This document shows positions 37,401 through 46,400 of a stretch of DNA of 64,000 bases, piece after piece; position 1 is the first letter of the stretch, and every line of letters begins with the position of its first letter. Below the pieces are notes generated by a model, which worked only from the letters and a program-made list of their open reading frames with translations, was not told the DNA's origin and made no database searches. The DNA comes from Tunturiibacter gelidiferens (GTDB taxonomy: Bacteria > Acidobacteriota > Terriglobia > Terriglobales > Acidobacteriaceae): contig NZ_JACHEB010000007.1 in assembly GCF_014201335.1 (NCBI RefSeq), positions 241,357 to 305,356 of the forward strand. The letters run 5' to 3'. A program made the position numbers and the translations under genes.

Positions 37401-37497
37401 TGGTCAACTAACGATTGAAAGCTCTCCGGGAAACGGCACCACTGTCACGCTCGAAGCGCCCATCACAGAAGGAAAAGAGGCAGCAATCAATGCCTGA
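34483..37497 (+). CDS. Propeller-type sensor histidine kinase (Reg_prop, Y_Y_Y, HisKA_3)
   Basis: A 1004-residue membrane kinase. A signal segment leads into many beta-propeller repeats of the GxxWIGTxxGL type (about 50-680), which form two seven-bladed periplasmic propellers in relatives, then a Y_Y_Y domain (about 690-755) and one membrane helix (about 763-783). The cytoplasmic part is NarL-branch: H806 in REIHDTLAQSF, the N box ESLANAARHAN, and DNGSGF...GIQGMRER. In Bacteroidota, kinases with this periplasmic part sense glycan fragments. Neighbours include cytochromes upstream and a GH130-like enzyme downstream, so either could be the target. The stop overlaps the response regulator start by 8 bases. 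The ATG at 34483 lacks a close ribosome site; 34504 and 34531 are alternatives. Confidence 0.9.
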   Translation: MEANPSIMLARTSNLRMNLLSRLHLAMGSSLLWTLCGIASLSPPAQSQDPNSFVHQSWSTENGLPQNSVHQIFQSTDGYIWIATEGGIARFNGVDFKTFTHETTPEITGDDICCFTQSRNGPLWIATSDGLLRYSAGTFRRYSIADGLTTNRVTNLAVADNGALLLLTTEGIVSLSGSRFSTISLPFSSIPSAIATAPDGSVLIASNSGIFQYLHGRILPLPLSPASTPKDIQGIGFLPDHSLWLRTGTSLRVLQNGHSRTLTTGHDLPASRIQSVLAGSQGELWIGTDRGLFALDKIGSHPQAVAALGSNSILSLTQDKEGNLWVGTETSGLQILRPENFRTIPGLSDHLITAITQASDGAMWVGTDGDGLDRWQAGNIRHMSTHSGLLSETILALAPGADGSMWIGTPDGLNHIEGSKVRTYTSADGLPDDLIRSLLSDEDGSLWIGTRHGLAHLQNDQFVTLTHSDGLRSELVGALLRPHISNSHDLWIGTLDGLARLRDGYIKTFTKRDGLSGDTITALIEDPKGTLWIGTKGAGLSALTTRGFISLHRNDLPQTIDSILHDDRGNLWLGSSRGIIRVSAVALIKCGSLSTCDPHPVSYGRADGMPTEEAVGVGHPAAWRTTEGLLWFATRKGVAVTDPAHLTENLVPPPVVIERFTVDGVDMPLTSTEQPITPRHTSFAFEYAGLSYVAPAKVRYRYLLEGFDQNWTEAGSRPVAYYTNLPPRNYRFRVQAANNDGIWNETGAQIAFHVQPPFYRRLWFLPFVVGLAAVFALLLYRLRVRSLQAQFQAVLAERNRVAREIHDTLAQSFVGVSVQLELTSQLLALSQTDAATRQIGQTRAYVREGLAEARRSIWNLRAITAQNSLPTRLTHLADQWSQKKLSTRLNITGTYRPLAQPFEDEVFRIAQESLANAARHANATQVSADLLYGATRLVLTVTDNGSGFQLTEGLSANGHFGIQGMRERAVQIRGQLTIESSPGNGTTVTLEAPITEGKEAAINA

Positions 37498-38116
37498 ACG
37501 AATTCGTATCCTCGTAGTGGATGATCATCACGTCGTTCGTCAGGGTCTAGTTGCGCTACTCAACATTGTCCCGGACATAGAAGTAGTGGGCGAAGCCAGC
37601 GACGGCCTTCAGGCAATCGATCTCCACAAAACCTTACAACCGGACATTACCCTGATGGACCTACAGCTCCCGAACCTCGGCGGTGTCGATGCCATCCTGA
37701 AGATTCGCGCCGACTATCCCGCAGCAAGATTCATTGTCCTTACCACCTTCGACGGGGACGAAGACATCTTTCGCTCCCTCCAGGCCGGCGCAAAAGCCTA
37801 TCTGCTCAAAGGAATGACCGTCGACGAACTCGTCTCGACCATTCAGGCAGTTCACAGCGGAAGAACCCTCATCTCACCGGCCATAGCAGAAAAGCTTGCC
37901 GAGAGAATGAGCACTCAAGCGCTCACCAACCGCGAACTCAAGGTCCTGGAACGCATCGTGGCTGGCCGCGCAAATAAGGAGATCGCCTCCGACCTGCAAA
38001 TCAGCGAAGCCACAGTCAAATCCCATATCAATAGCCTGCTCGGAAAACTTGGCGTCAGCGATCGCACTCACGCTGCTACCGTCGCCCTCCAACGAGGTAT
38101 CGTACATCTCAAATGA
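37490..38116 (+). CDS. NarL/FixJ-type response regulator
   Basis: A 208-residue regulator from the ATG at 37490, inside the kinase's last codons. The receiver has D57 (TLMDLQLPN) as the phosphate acceptor and a conserved Lys in AYLLKGM. A LuxR-type HTH (LTNRELKVLERIVAGRANKEIASDL) fills the C-terminus. It is the cognate partner of the overlapping kinase. Its stop overlaps the next ATG by 4 bases, so kinase, regulator and a small exported protein form one translational unit. Confidence 0.93.
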   Translation: MPERIRILVVDDHHVVRQGLVALLNIVPDIEVVGEASDGLQAIDLHKTLQPDITLMDLQLPNLGGVDAILKIRADYPAARFIVLTTFDGDEDIFRSLQAGAKAYLLKGMTVDELVSTIQAVHSGRTLISPAIAEKLAERMSTQALTNRELKVLERIVAGRANKEIASDLQISEATVKSHINSLLGKLGVSDRTHAATVALQRGIVHLK

Positions 38117-38652
38117 GACCCTGCCCAATGAAGCCATCTCTCATCGCCCTGCTTCTGATCCTTGTGCCACCGTCCTTTGCCGCCGCTCAATCAAAGCCTT
38201 CCTGGCGCGCAGCGACTCCAACAGAGTTGCAGATGGCTCTACCAGCCCGCGCTCCAGTCGAAAAAGAACGCATCGAAACAGAGATGCGCACCGCCTCCGG
38301 CATCATCAACTCTCATGGAAAGATTATTGCAGGTGTTGTTCTCATCACCGCCGGCTACTCCGCCGACGGGAAATACTCCCACTACCTCTTGGTTCAAGCT
38401 CCCATCACCTTCGGAGATATTTCGCTTGCTTCAGGAAATTACGTAATCGGGTGGCAGCGCGGGGACGACAATCTCATCGTCAAGTTCTACGATGCCGCAA
38501 CCGGACAAGAACACGGTACCGTCACAGCTCATCATCTGTCGACCGGCTCACGCGTCGAATCCTTTCGCATATGGCCTCCCGCGAGCAACCCGATCCTTCA
38601 GATTGGGCGCTTCGCCGTTCCCTACACCTTGGAAAAGCAAGCAACGCCATAA
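38113..38652 (+). CDS. Small exported protein of unknown family (paralogue of 23569)
   Basis: A 179-residue protein with a signal peptide (residues 6-25, ending AAAQ); an internal ATG at 38128 is an alternative start. The core GKYSHYLLVQAP...LASGNYVIGW...DNLIVKFYDAATGQEHG corresponds to the protein at 23569. I do not recognise a characterised family. Translational coupling with a two-component regulator suggests it may modulate the sensor, or be among the first proteins made when the system is on. Confidence 0.75.
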   Translation: MRPCPMKPSLIALLLILVPPSFAAAQSKPSWRAATPTELQMALPARAPVEKERIETEMRTASGIINSHGKIIAGVVLITAGYSADGKYSHYLLVQAPITFGDISLASGNYVIGWQRGDDNLIVKFYDAATGQEHGTVTAHHLSTGSRVESFRIWPPASNPILQIGRFAVPYTLEKQATP

Positions 38653-38685
38653 CTACTCGTCGAAATCGGTCGATGAAATCATGCC

Positions 38686-38714
38686 TTGTTAGCACTTCTC
38701 GAGCACTGTACTTT
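38686..38714 (+). promoter_or_regulatory. Candidate promoter with leaderless start
   Basis: TTGTTA (38686-38691) and TACTTT (38709-38714) are separated by 17 bases. The ATG of the GH130-like gene is seven bases beyond, so transcription would begin at or next to the A of the start codon. Confidence 0.5.
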
Positions 38715-38721
38715 AGACCAC

Positions 38722-39897
38722 ATGAGAATAGTCCGCATGCTGATCATCATAGCGACCCTGCTTACGACCAGCGTCCTCCCTGCGCAGAGTACGGCCACAT
38801 GGGAGATCGGCCCTTTCACCCGCCCTGCCAACGGCAATCCCGTCATTACTCCTAATCCGCAATCGACCTTCATCGATCCTGTCCTCAACGCTCCTGTTCA
38901 CTGGGAGATTCTTCACACCTTCAATCCCGCAGCGATTGTTCGCAACGGCAAGGTCTACATCCTCTACCGGGCCGAGGATAACTCCGGGACCATGCAGATT
39001 GGTGAACACACCTCACGCCTCGGTTTAGCGGAAAGTAACGACGGCATCCACTTCACACGGCGCGCCGAACCCGTCTTCTATCCGTCAAAAGATACTCAAC
39101 AGTCTCGCGAATGGCCGGGTGGCGTGGAAGATCCGCGCATCGTCGAAACCAGCGACGGCGCCTACGTCCTCACATACACTCAGTGGAACCGCAGTACTTA
39201 CTCCGTAGGAATCGCGACCTCATCCGATCTAATACATTGGATTAAGCACGGTCCTGCATTTGCAAGCGCATCGAACGGCAAGTACGCCCAACTCAAATAC
39301 AAGTCGGCTGGTATCGTGACGCGCCTACAAAACGGACGCCTCGTAGCCGCCAAAATCAACGGCAAATTCTGGATGTACTGGGGTGAAGGCGCCATCCATC
39401 TCGCTACCTCGAGCGACCTGATCCACTGGAATCCGCTGGAGAGCGCGCAGGGCGATCCCATCGAAATACTTCGCCCACGTCCTCAACACTTTGACAGCAC
39501 GTTTCCGGAAACCGGCCCTCCGCCAGTCCTGACCACCGCCGGAATCGTTGTGCTCTACAACGGAAAAAATGCAGTGACAGGCGGAGATCCGGATCTAGGC
39601 CCCAACGCATATGCAGCCGGCGAGGCTCTATTCGACATTAAGGATCCCGCCCGTCTCCTCGAACAGACGGAGAATCCTGTCCTGAAACCGATCATGCCTT
39701 ATGAGAAGACCGGACAATACGCCGCAGGTACTACCTTCGCCGAAGGTCTCGTCTACTTTCACAGCCAGTGGTTTCTTTACTACGGATGCGCTGACTCTCT
39801 CGTAGCTGTGGCCACAGCGCCAAATAATAGTCCCATAGCTTTCGACGATTTCGCCCTCACTAACTCTAGAAGCCGTCCCACCCACAAGTCAGACTAG
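38722..39897 (+). CDS. Exported GH130-like five-bladed propeller enzyme
   Basis: A 391-residue protein with a signal peptide (ending LPAQ). The motifs FNPAA, ILYRAED, GGVEDPRIVE and FAEGLVYF are those of GH130/GH43-type five-bladed propellers. Characterised GH130 members are mostly cytoplasmic mannoside phosphorylases; a secreted one is more likely a hydrolase acting on beta-mannosides or arabinosides, which I infer. It has no ribosome site, a candidate leaderless promoter, and lies 69 bases after the kinase-regulator unit that may control it. The last four bases overlap the convergent outer-membrane barrel gene. Confidence 0.8.
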   Translation: MRIVRMLIIIATLLTTSVLPAQSTATWEIGPFTRPANGNPVITPNPQSTFIDPVLNAPVHWEILHTFNPAAIVRNGKVYILYRAEDNSGTMQIGEHTSRLGLAESNDGIHFTRRAEPVFYPSKDTQQSREWPGGVEDPRIVETSDGAYVLTYTQWNRSTYSVGIATSSDLIHWIKHGPAFASASNGKYAQLKYKSAGIVTRLQNGRLVAAKINGKFWMYWGEGAIHLATSSDLIHWNPLESAQGDPIEILRPRPQHFDSTFPETGPPPVLTTAGIVVLYNGKNAVTGGDPDLGPNAYAAGEALFDIKDPARLLEQTENPVLKPIMPYEKTGQYAAGTTFAEGLVYFHSQWFLYYGCADSLVAVATAPNNSPIAFDDFALTNSRSRPTHKSD

Positions 39898-40466
39898 TGA
39901 AAATGAACAGCAATTCCCGTGCTGGCCCCGTACGGTCGCAGCGTGCCGAACGGAAAATTAAGCCACCATTGATATTCAAAATCAACAAGCCGTACGCTAT
40001 ACCGACTTCTGCCCAATGCCAGATCAACACCGCCGCCAGGAGCCAGCACAAAGTAGTTGCCGTCCGCGTAGTCGTATGGAAAATAAAAGTGCCCGTCTCC
40101 AATAAGAACCTTTCCATATGCTGTCAACCAGCGCTTGCGATATGGAAATTTTCCCCCAATGAGATAGGTCGACTGATGAGTGCCCACCTCTTCGTTAATG
40201 GTAAGAAATCGAACCTCAGCCTCGTAACTAATGCGCTCTGAGCGAGAGTAATCGACAAAGCCAGACCCGCCTCCAAGATCGCGCTTGCCATAATCCGCCG
40301 CAAAGAACGAGTAGGTCCCCCCGACGAGCCATCGGGGTCCCGGCCCCGTCGCAGTTGGCAGCGCCTGGCCATTCACGAGAGATGTTGCCGCAGCACAAAA
40401 CAGCACAACAACAAGCGCCCTCGACAATCTCCAAAGAGGCTGTGAGCCATCAAACCATTTGATCAC
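39894..40466 (-). CDS. Small outer-membrane beta-barrel protein
   Basis: A 190-residue protein starting with GTG at 40466, which overlaps the stop of the giant NHL/Ig gene by 4 bases. Residues 12-34 are a signal peptide (ending VNGQ). The rest alternates polar and aromatic residues in short strands (GGTYSFFAADY, AYGKVLIGDGHFYF, RLVDFEYQWWLNF), as in eight-stranded outer-membrane barrels, and ends in AVHFH. The protein at 53437 has a similar build. Coupling to the surface protein gene suggests a role in anchoring or export. Confidence 0.75.
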   Translation of the reverse strand: MIKWFDGSQPLWRLSRALVVVLFCAAATSLVNGQALPTATGPGPRWLVGGTYSFFAADYGKRDLGGGSGFVDYSRSERISYEAEVRFLTINEEVGTHQSTYLIGGKFPYRKRWLTAYGKVLIGDGHFYFPYDYADGNYFVLAPGGGVDLALGRSRYSVRLVDFEYQWWLNFPFGTLRPYGASTGIAVHFH

Positions 40467-43400
40467 TGGGTCACCGTCAAAGTCATCGGAGCAGACTGAG
40501 TCGCCGCCGTCTTAGCGCCGATAGCAGTCACATTGAAGGTATAGCTGCCTGCCGGTGTACCATGCACATCGAGTCCACCGCAGCCCGACATTGCCATCGC
40601 TCCCGTAAAGAGCAACGCCAGCAGAAGACCGCTGAGCAGCTTATGGCCACGTCGCGAACGTAGAAGCGTCAACCCGACAATGAGCCCACCTGGCAGGAAA
40701 CAAAGCGCGATACCGCTGGAAGAGGGTCCATCAGCTTTCGCGATGCTCCCAGCCGTCAGGGGAGAGCCCGTATCAATCGTCAGGCTAATCGTCTGCTTGC
40801 CATTCGCATCGAGCGATACCTGATCAGAAGTGAACGTGCAGGTAGCCGCTCGCGGGAGGCCAACACAGCCAAGCGAAAGCAGATCCGTGAAATTCTCAAT
40901 TGAGGTGAGTGTCAATTGAATTGTGCCATGCTGTGTGCTCTTCATCTGCATGTTTGGAGGATTCAAAGCGATCGTGAAGTTGGTCGCCGGAACCACCGTC
41001 AAAGAAACGGGACTCGATACAGACCCCAAATACTGCGAATCCCCTTGATAGGTCGCAATCGGACTGTAAGTTCCCAACCCCAGGCTGGTAGTCAGCGTAG
41101 CAATACCAGAAGCATTCAAAGTCGCGCTGCCAAGCGTAGTACTTCCAGAACTGAAGACGACCGTACCCGACGGGGGAACGGCCGCGTCACCTTGCAGCGT
41201 TGCAACCAGCGTAAACGGCCTATTCTCGATTGCGCTGCTGGAAGAGATCGTCAGTGTATTCTTCGAAGTGTGAAGTTGCACCACTTCCGTCAGTGCAGGC
41301 GAAGTGCCCGGGAAGTTTTGCGTGTCGCCGGCATAGCTTGCGGTAAGAGTATGCGACCCGAGAGTTAGAGTCGAAACCGTAAAAGTCGCGATCCCCGCAC
41401 TATTAACACTCGACGTACCCAGAATCGTGGATCCATCAGACAAAGAGACGAGACCTGTAGGTAGGTTCGTACTGCTGCCCGTCACCGAAACGGTAAACGT
41501 GATCGGACTGCCAATTAGAGATGGGCCACTGCTCGTCCCGCTGATGGTTCCCAGACTATTAACCGCAGTAAGCGCGACCGTAGTACGCTGTTCGATATTT
41601 TGCAGGACTGGGTTGGACGTACTCGTAAGAGTGTTGCTGTCGCCCTGATAGATCGCGAGAAGAATATGCTGACCCGCAGTGAGCGAGGACGTCGTGAGAG
41701 TCGCAATGCCGTTGGCGCCCACCGAAGTCGTCCCAATCACCGTTGTCCCATCTTCGAAGATCACAGGACCGGTGGGAGCTGTCCCTTTGCCAGTCACCTG
41801 TGCAGTAAGAGTGAGAGAAGCGCCCGCCACCGACGGCGAACCCGATGTAGTCAGCACAGTCGTGGTGTTACTGTTCTGTACTGTCTGGATAAGCACCGGG
41901 CTACTGCTTGTCTGGCTGACGCTGTCGCCGCTGTAGGTCGCAACAATCGAGTGTTGCCCAGGACTCAACGCATTCGTCGTGAATGTCGAAGTACCCGACG
42001 CCCCCACAATGCTCGTTCCGAGAATAGCCGATCCATCATGGAACGCTACTGTACCCGTAACAGGAGATCCCCCGCTGCCCGACACCACGGTTGTGAACGT
42101 CACTGGAGTAGCCGACAAAGATGGATTGCTGCTCGAAACAAGAGTGCTGGCAGTGGGTTGCAGAATCGCTTGTTGCAGTGGCCCTGACACGCTTCCAGGA
42201 TGACTCGTATCGCCGTTATAAGTTGCCATCAGCGTATGCGTCCCAATCGATAAGGTAGAAACAGTCAAAGTAGCCAGGCCGTTCGCGTCAATCCCTACCG
42301 TACCAATGCTGTTGGCACCGTCGCGGAGTATGACCGTACCGGTTGGTTGAGCCCCCGTTCCAGTCACCATCATCGCGAAAGTAACTGCGTCTCCAATAAG
42401 CGCAGGATTCTTATTCGAGTTGAGCGTGATCGCGCTCGTAGACTGCTGAATCGTCTCCACAACGCCAGGCGACGTGGCAGGACTGTTATTCGCATCGCCT
42501 GTGTACGTCGCAACAATCGTATGCTGTCCCACCGAAAGGGTTGATACCGGCAAATTAGCGCTTCCATTTGCAGCAATCGCCGATGTCCCAAGCACTGTCG
42601 TGCCGTCCGTGAACGTCACACTGCCGGTCGGAGCAACCGTCGTCCCACTAAGATTTGTCGTAAAGACAACCTGGAGCCCAGCTATCGAAGGGTTGCTGCT
42701 CGATACCAGCGTCAGGCTCGGTGCGCCTTTGCTCACCGTAATCGTCTGTGGAGGAGATGAAGACGCCGCATCATTCGTATCTCCCCCATAGCTTGCCGAC
42801 AAAGTGTGTTGGCCGAGCGAAAGATTCGAAACGGAGAGAGTTGCCGAGCCGTTCGCGCTGAGGATCGCGGTCCCGATCGCCGACGCGCCGTCAAGAAATG
42901 TCACCTGTCCACCAGGTATACCGCCCGATCCCGTAACGGTGACAGTCAGGGTTTCGGTAGAATTTACCGTCGAATTCACCGCACTGACCGCCATCGAAGT
43001 CTGAGTCGTCGCCCGCTGCACTAACTCGCTTAGCGTTGAAGAAAGGGCCGCATTATTGTTCGCGTCTCCACCATAAGACGCTGTGATCAAGTGCGTGCCC
43101 AAAGCCAGACTTGTAGTATTGAAGACGGCAACGCCCGCCGCATTGAGCGTAATCGCGGCCAGCGTTGAAGAGCCGTCATGGAACGTAACAACCCCGGTCG
43201 GCGCTGGCTCCGAGCCTCCAACCGCCGCCGTAAACGTCACATTTGCACCGGCGCTCACAGGATCCTGACTCGATGCAAGCGCAATACCCGTTACCGGAGA
43301 AACGATGTGTGTCAACCCGGCTGAGGTGCTGCCAGAATCATTCGTATCGCCGAGATAAACAGCAGTGATGATGTGTTGTCCTACTATCAACGTCGACGTG

Positions 43401-46400
43401 CTGAGCACCGCCGTTCCATTCGCCGCCAAGGAAGGACTGCCGATCACCGTCGATCCATCCATGAACTGAACAGTCCCGCCCAATGCGCCCGAGCTTCCTG
43501 TCACAGTCGCAGTAAACGTCACAGGAGCGCCTACCGGGGTCGTCGATGCGCTCGCCGTCAGGACAGTTGTCGTCGTCGCCTTGATGACAACCTGCGTAAT
43601 CGCCGGCGACACACTGGTTGCGTTATAAGCATCTCCCGAATAAGCAGCCGTCAACGAGTGAGATCCCACCGTAAGAGACGACAACGATAGTGTTCCGAGA
43701 CCAGCAGCGTTGATCGGGCTCGTACCAACTGCAGCAGCGCCATCGTAAAAGGTCACCGAGCCAGTCGGAGCTGAGCCATTTCCAGTAACAGTCGCACTCA
43801 ATGTAATCGGCAACCCTGCAGTCGACGGGCTTCCCGAAGTCGAAATCACAACTCCCGTAGTCGCCTGCTGAACCGTCAGCGTTAACGCAGGAGTCGTTCC
43901 GAGATTATTGTTGTCTCCCAGATACACGGCCGTAATCGAATGCGTGCCCGTCGAGAAAGAAGGCACCGTAAAGCTCGCTATACCCTGCGCATTCAGCGCA
44001 GCCGTGCCGAGCACTGTCGTGCCGTCCATAAAGGTCACGATGCCTGTAGGAACGCCTCCATTGCTAGTAATCGAAACCGTCAGCGTGTCGCTCTTTCCGG
44101 CGACCGACGGATTGGCAGAAGCAATCAGTGTGCCCGATGTCACCGCCTGCTGTACCTTCTGCGTGATCGTCGGCGATATGCTTCCGGCATAGATCGAAGA
44201 CCCACCGTAGATTGCGTAAATCGAATGGGATCCAACTCCCAGCGAACTCAGGGTAATGGTCACCGTACCGCCGCTCACCGTCGCCGCACCAAGAGTCGTA
44301 GCGCCATCCATAAAAGTTACGGTCCCGGTGATCGGACTCGATGGCACCGACGAACCTGGCGTAATGGTGGCCGTCAGCTGAATGCTCGACCCCGCAGGCG
44401 CATTCGCCGAGTTCGACGTAACACTCGTAGTCGTCGTGATCTGTTCAATAGTCTCCTGCATCGCCGCAGAACTGCTGGCGCCATTATTCGCATCGCCCCC
44501 ATACACGACGTGAATCGGATGCCCTCCAACCGACAAAGTTGAAAGAGTAAGAGTAGCCGAACCATGAATGTCCAGGGTCACAGTCCCCAGAATCGCAGTC
44601 CCCTCCTCAAACTGAACTGTGCCCGTCGGTGTCACCGAGCCACCGCTGGTAACGCTCGCTGTAAAGGTGACGGGTGTTCCGAAAGGAACATCTGGGTTGC
44701 TCGTAATCAATGTAGTCGCCGTCGAGGAAGCAGCAACGACCTGAGTAAGCGGCGACGACGTGCTAGCGATCGAATTGGCGTCTCCGCTGTAGCTCGCCGT
44801 GATGTGATGGGTTCCAACGATCAGCGATGTCGTGCTGAAATTAGCCGCTCCGGACGCATTCAGAGTGACCGTCCCGAGGCGGGTTCCACTATCGAGAAAA
44901 GTAACGGTTCCTGTAGGAATCCCCGACGTCCCAACAACGAGCGCAGAAAAAGTCACATTGGCCAGTGACGAAGAAGGATTGAGATTCGACGTTATTGTAG
45001 TGCTGGTCCCATCTTTTACGATCTGAGTCACAGGCGAAGACGTGGCCGGCGCAGTATTGTTATCTCCGGCATAACTCGCCGTAATGATGTGAGTTCCGCT
45101 CGCGAGGGACAGCGTCGGAAACACCGCCACACCGGCGCTGTTCAGAGTGGCAGTCCCAATCGTCGTCGATCCATCAAGAAAAGTAACAGTGCCTGTCGGT
45201 GTCGCGCCCGTGCTCGTCACTGCAACAGTAAACGTCACAAGCGCGCCGGTAGCAGACGGAGAGCCGCTGGTGTTCAGCGTAATTGTCGACGGATCAAGCG
45301 TCAAAACCTGGCCGCTTAGCGTAACCGTCTGCGGACTGTTTGGCGAGTCCGACAGGACAGTAATCGTTCCCTTCACCGGGTTGCCGATCACCGTCGGCGC
45401 AAACTGTGCACCAATAATGCAGTTGAAAGCCGAAGCCATCGGCGAAGTGGTCGAGCAGGTTGTAGCAACCGGGTCTAGTTGTGTATTGACGCCAGGATTG
45501 AGATCCGAGATGTTCAGCGCAGCGTTACCATCATTTTCAAGCTCTTCATCTTCAGTGCTCGAAACACGCTGTACTCGAATCGCTGGAAAATTCAACACCG
45601 CATTGATACTTTGGACCAGGCGTATCCGGTTGTGGAATACGTCGCTGACGTAGAGATTTCCTGTTCCATCAAGCGCCATCCCGTACGGTCCATACATACC
45701 CGCTGCATTCGCGGGTCCACCATCGCCGCTGAACGACTCCAGTGTGCTACCGACAACCGTGTCGATCTCCCCGGTCACGGCATTCACCTTCCGAACCCGG
45801 TTGTTCCCCGCATCAGAGATATAGATATTTCCAGCGGCGTCGATCGTGGTCCCCGCTGGGCTGTCCAGTACAGCACCACTTGCTGGTCCGCCATCGCCGG
45901 AGAACCCCGAGGTTCCATTTCCCGCAATCGTCGTAATGGTTCCGTCGAGGGCGACCTTGCGAACGCTGTGATTGTTCTGGTCAGCAATATAAATCTGGCC
46001 ATCCGGACCCACCGTCACGCCCCACGGTCCATTCAGGCTCGCACTCGTCGCCTGCCCTCCATCCCCTGCATAATTTGCAATGTGGTTGCCCGCGAACCCA
46101 GAGATGATCCCAGTCGAAAGATTGACGCGCCGCAAAACATTATTTCCGCTGTCCGCGATATAGAGAAAGCCATTCACCGGATCGATCGCAACCGAATCGG
46201 GTGTATTGAGATGAGCCTGGATCGCGCTTCCCCCATCCCCCGAATACCCCTGCGATCCCAGCACGCCCGCCACTGTCGTTATGATTCCCGTCGCCGCCGT
46301 GACCATGCGAATCGCGTGATTGTTGCTATCGGCGAAGTACAGGTTCCCCGCTCCATCGAGCGCAACCGAGGTCGGCAGGCTAAGCGAAGCCATCGTAGCC

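Noticed and set aside
40985..45300. Periodic repeats that could be taken for a CRISPR array or DNA tandem repeat
   Set aside because: The periodicity is that of Ig-like protein units; the DNA is diverged and there are no constant repeats with unique spacers.
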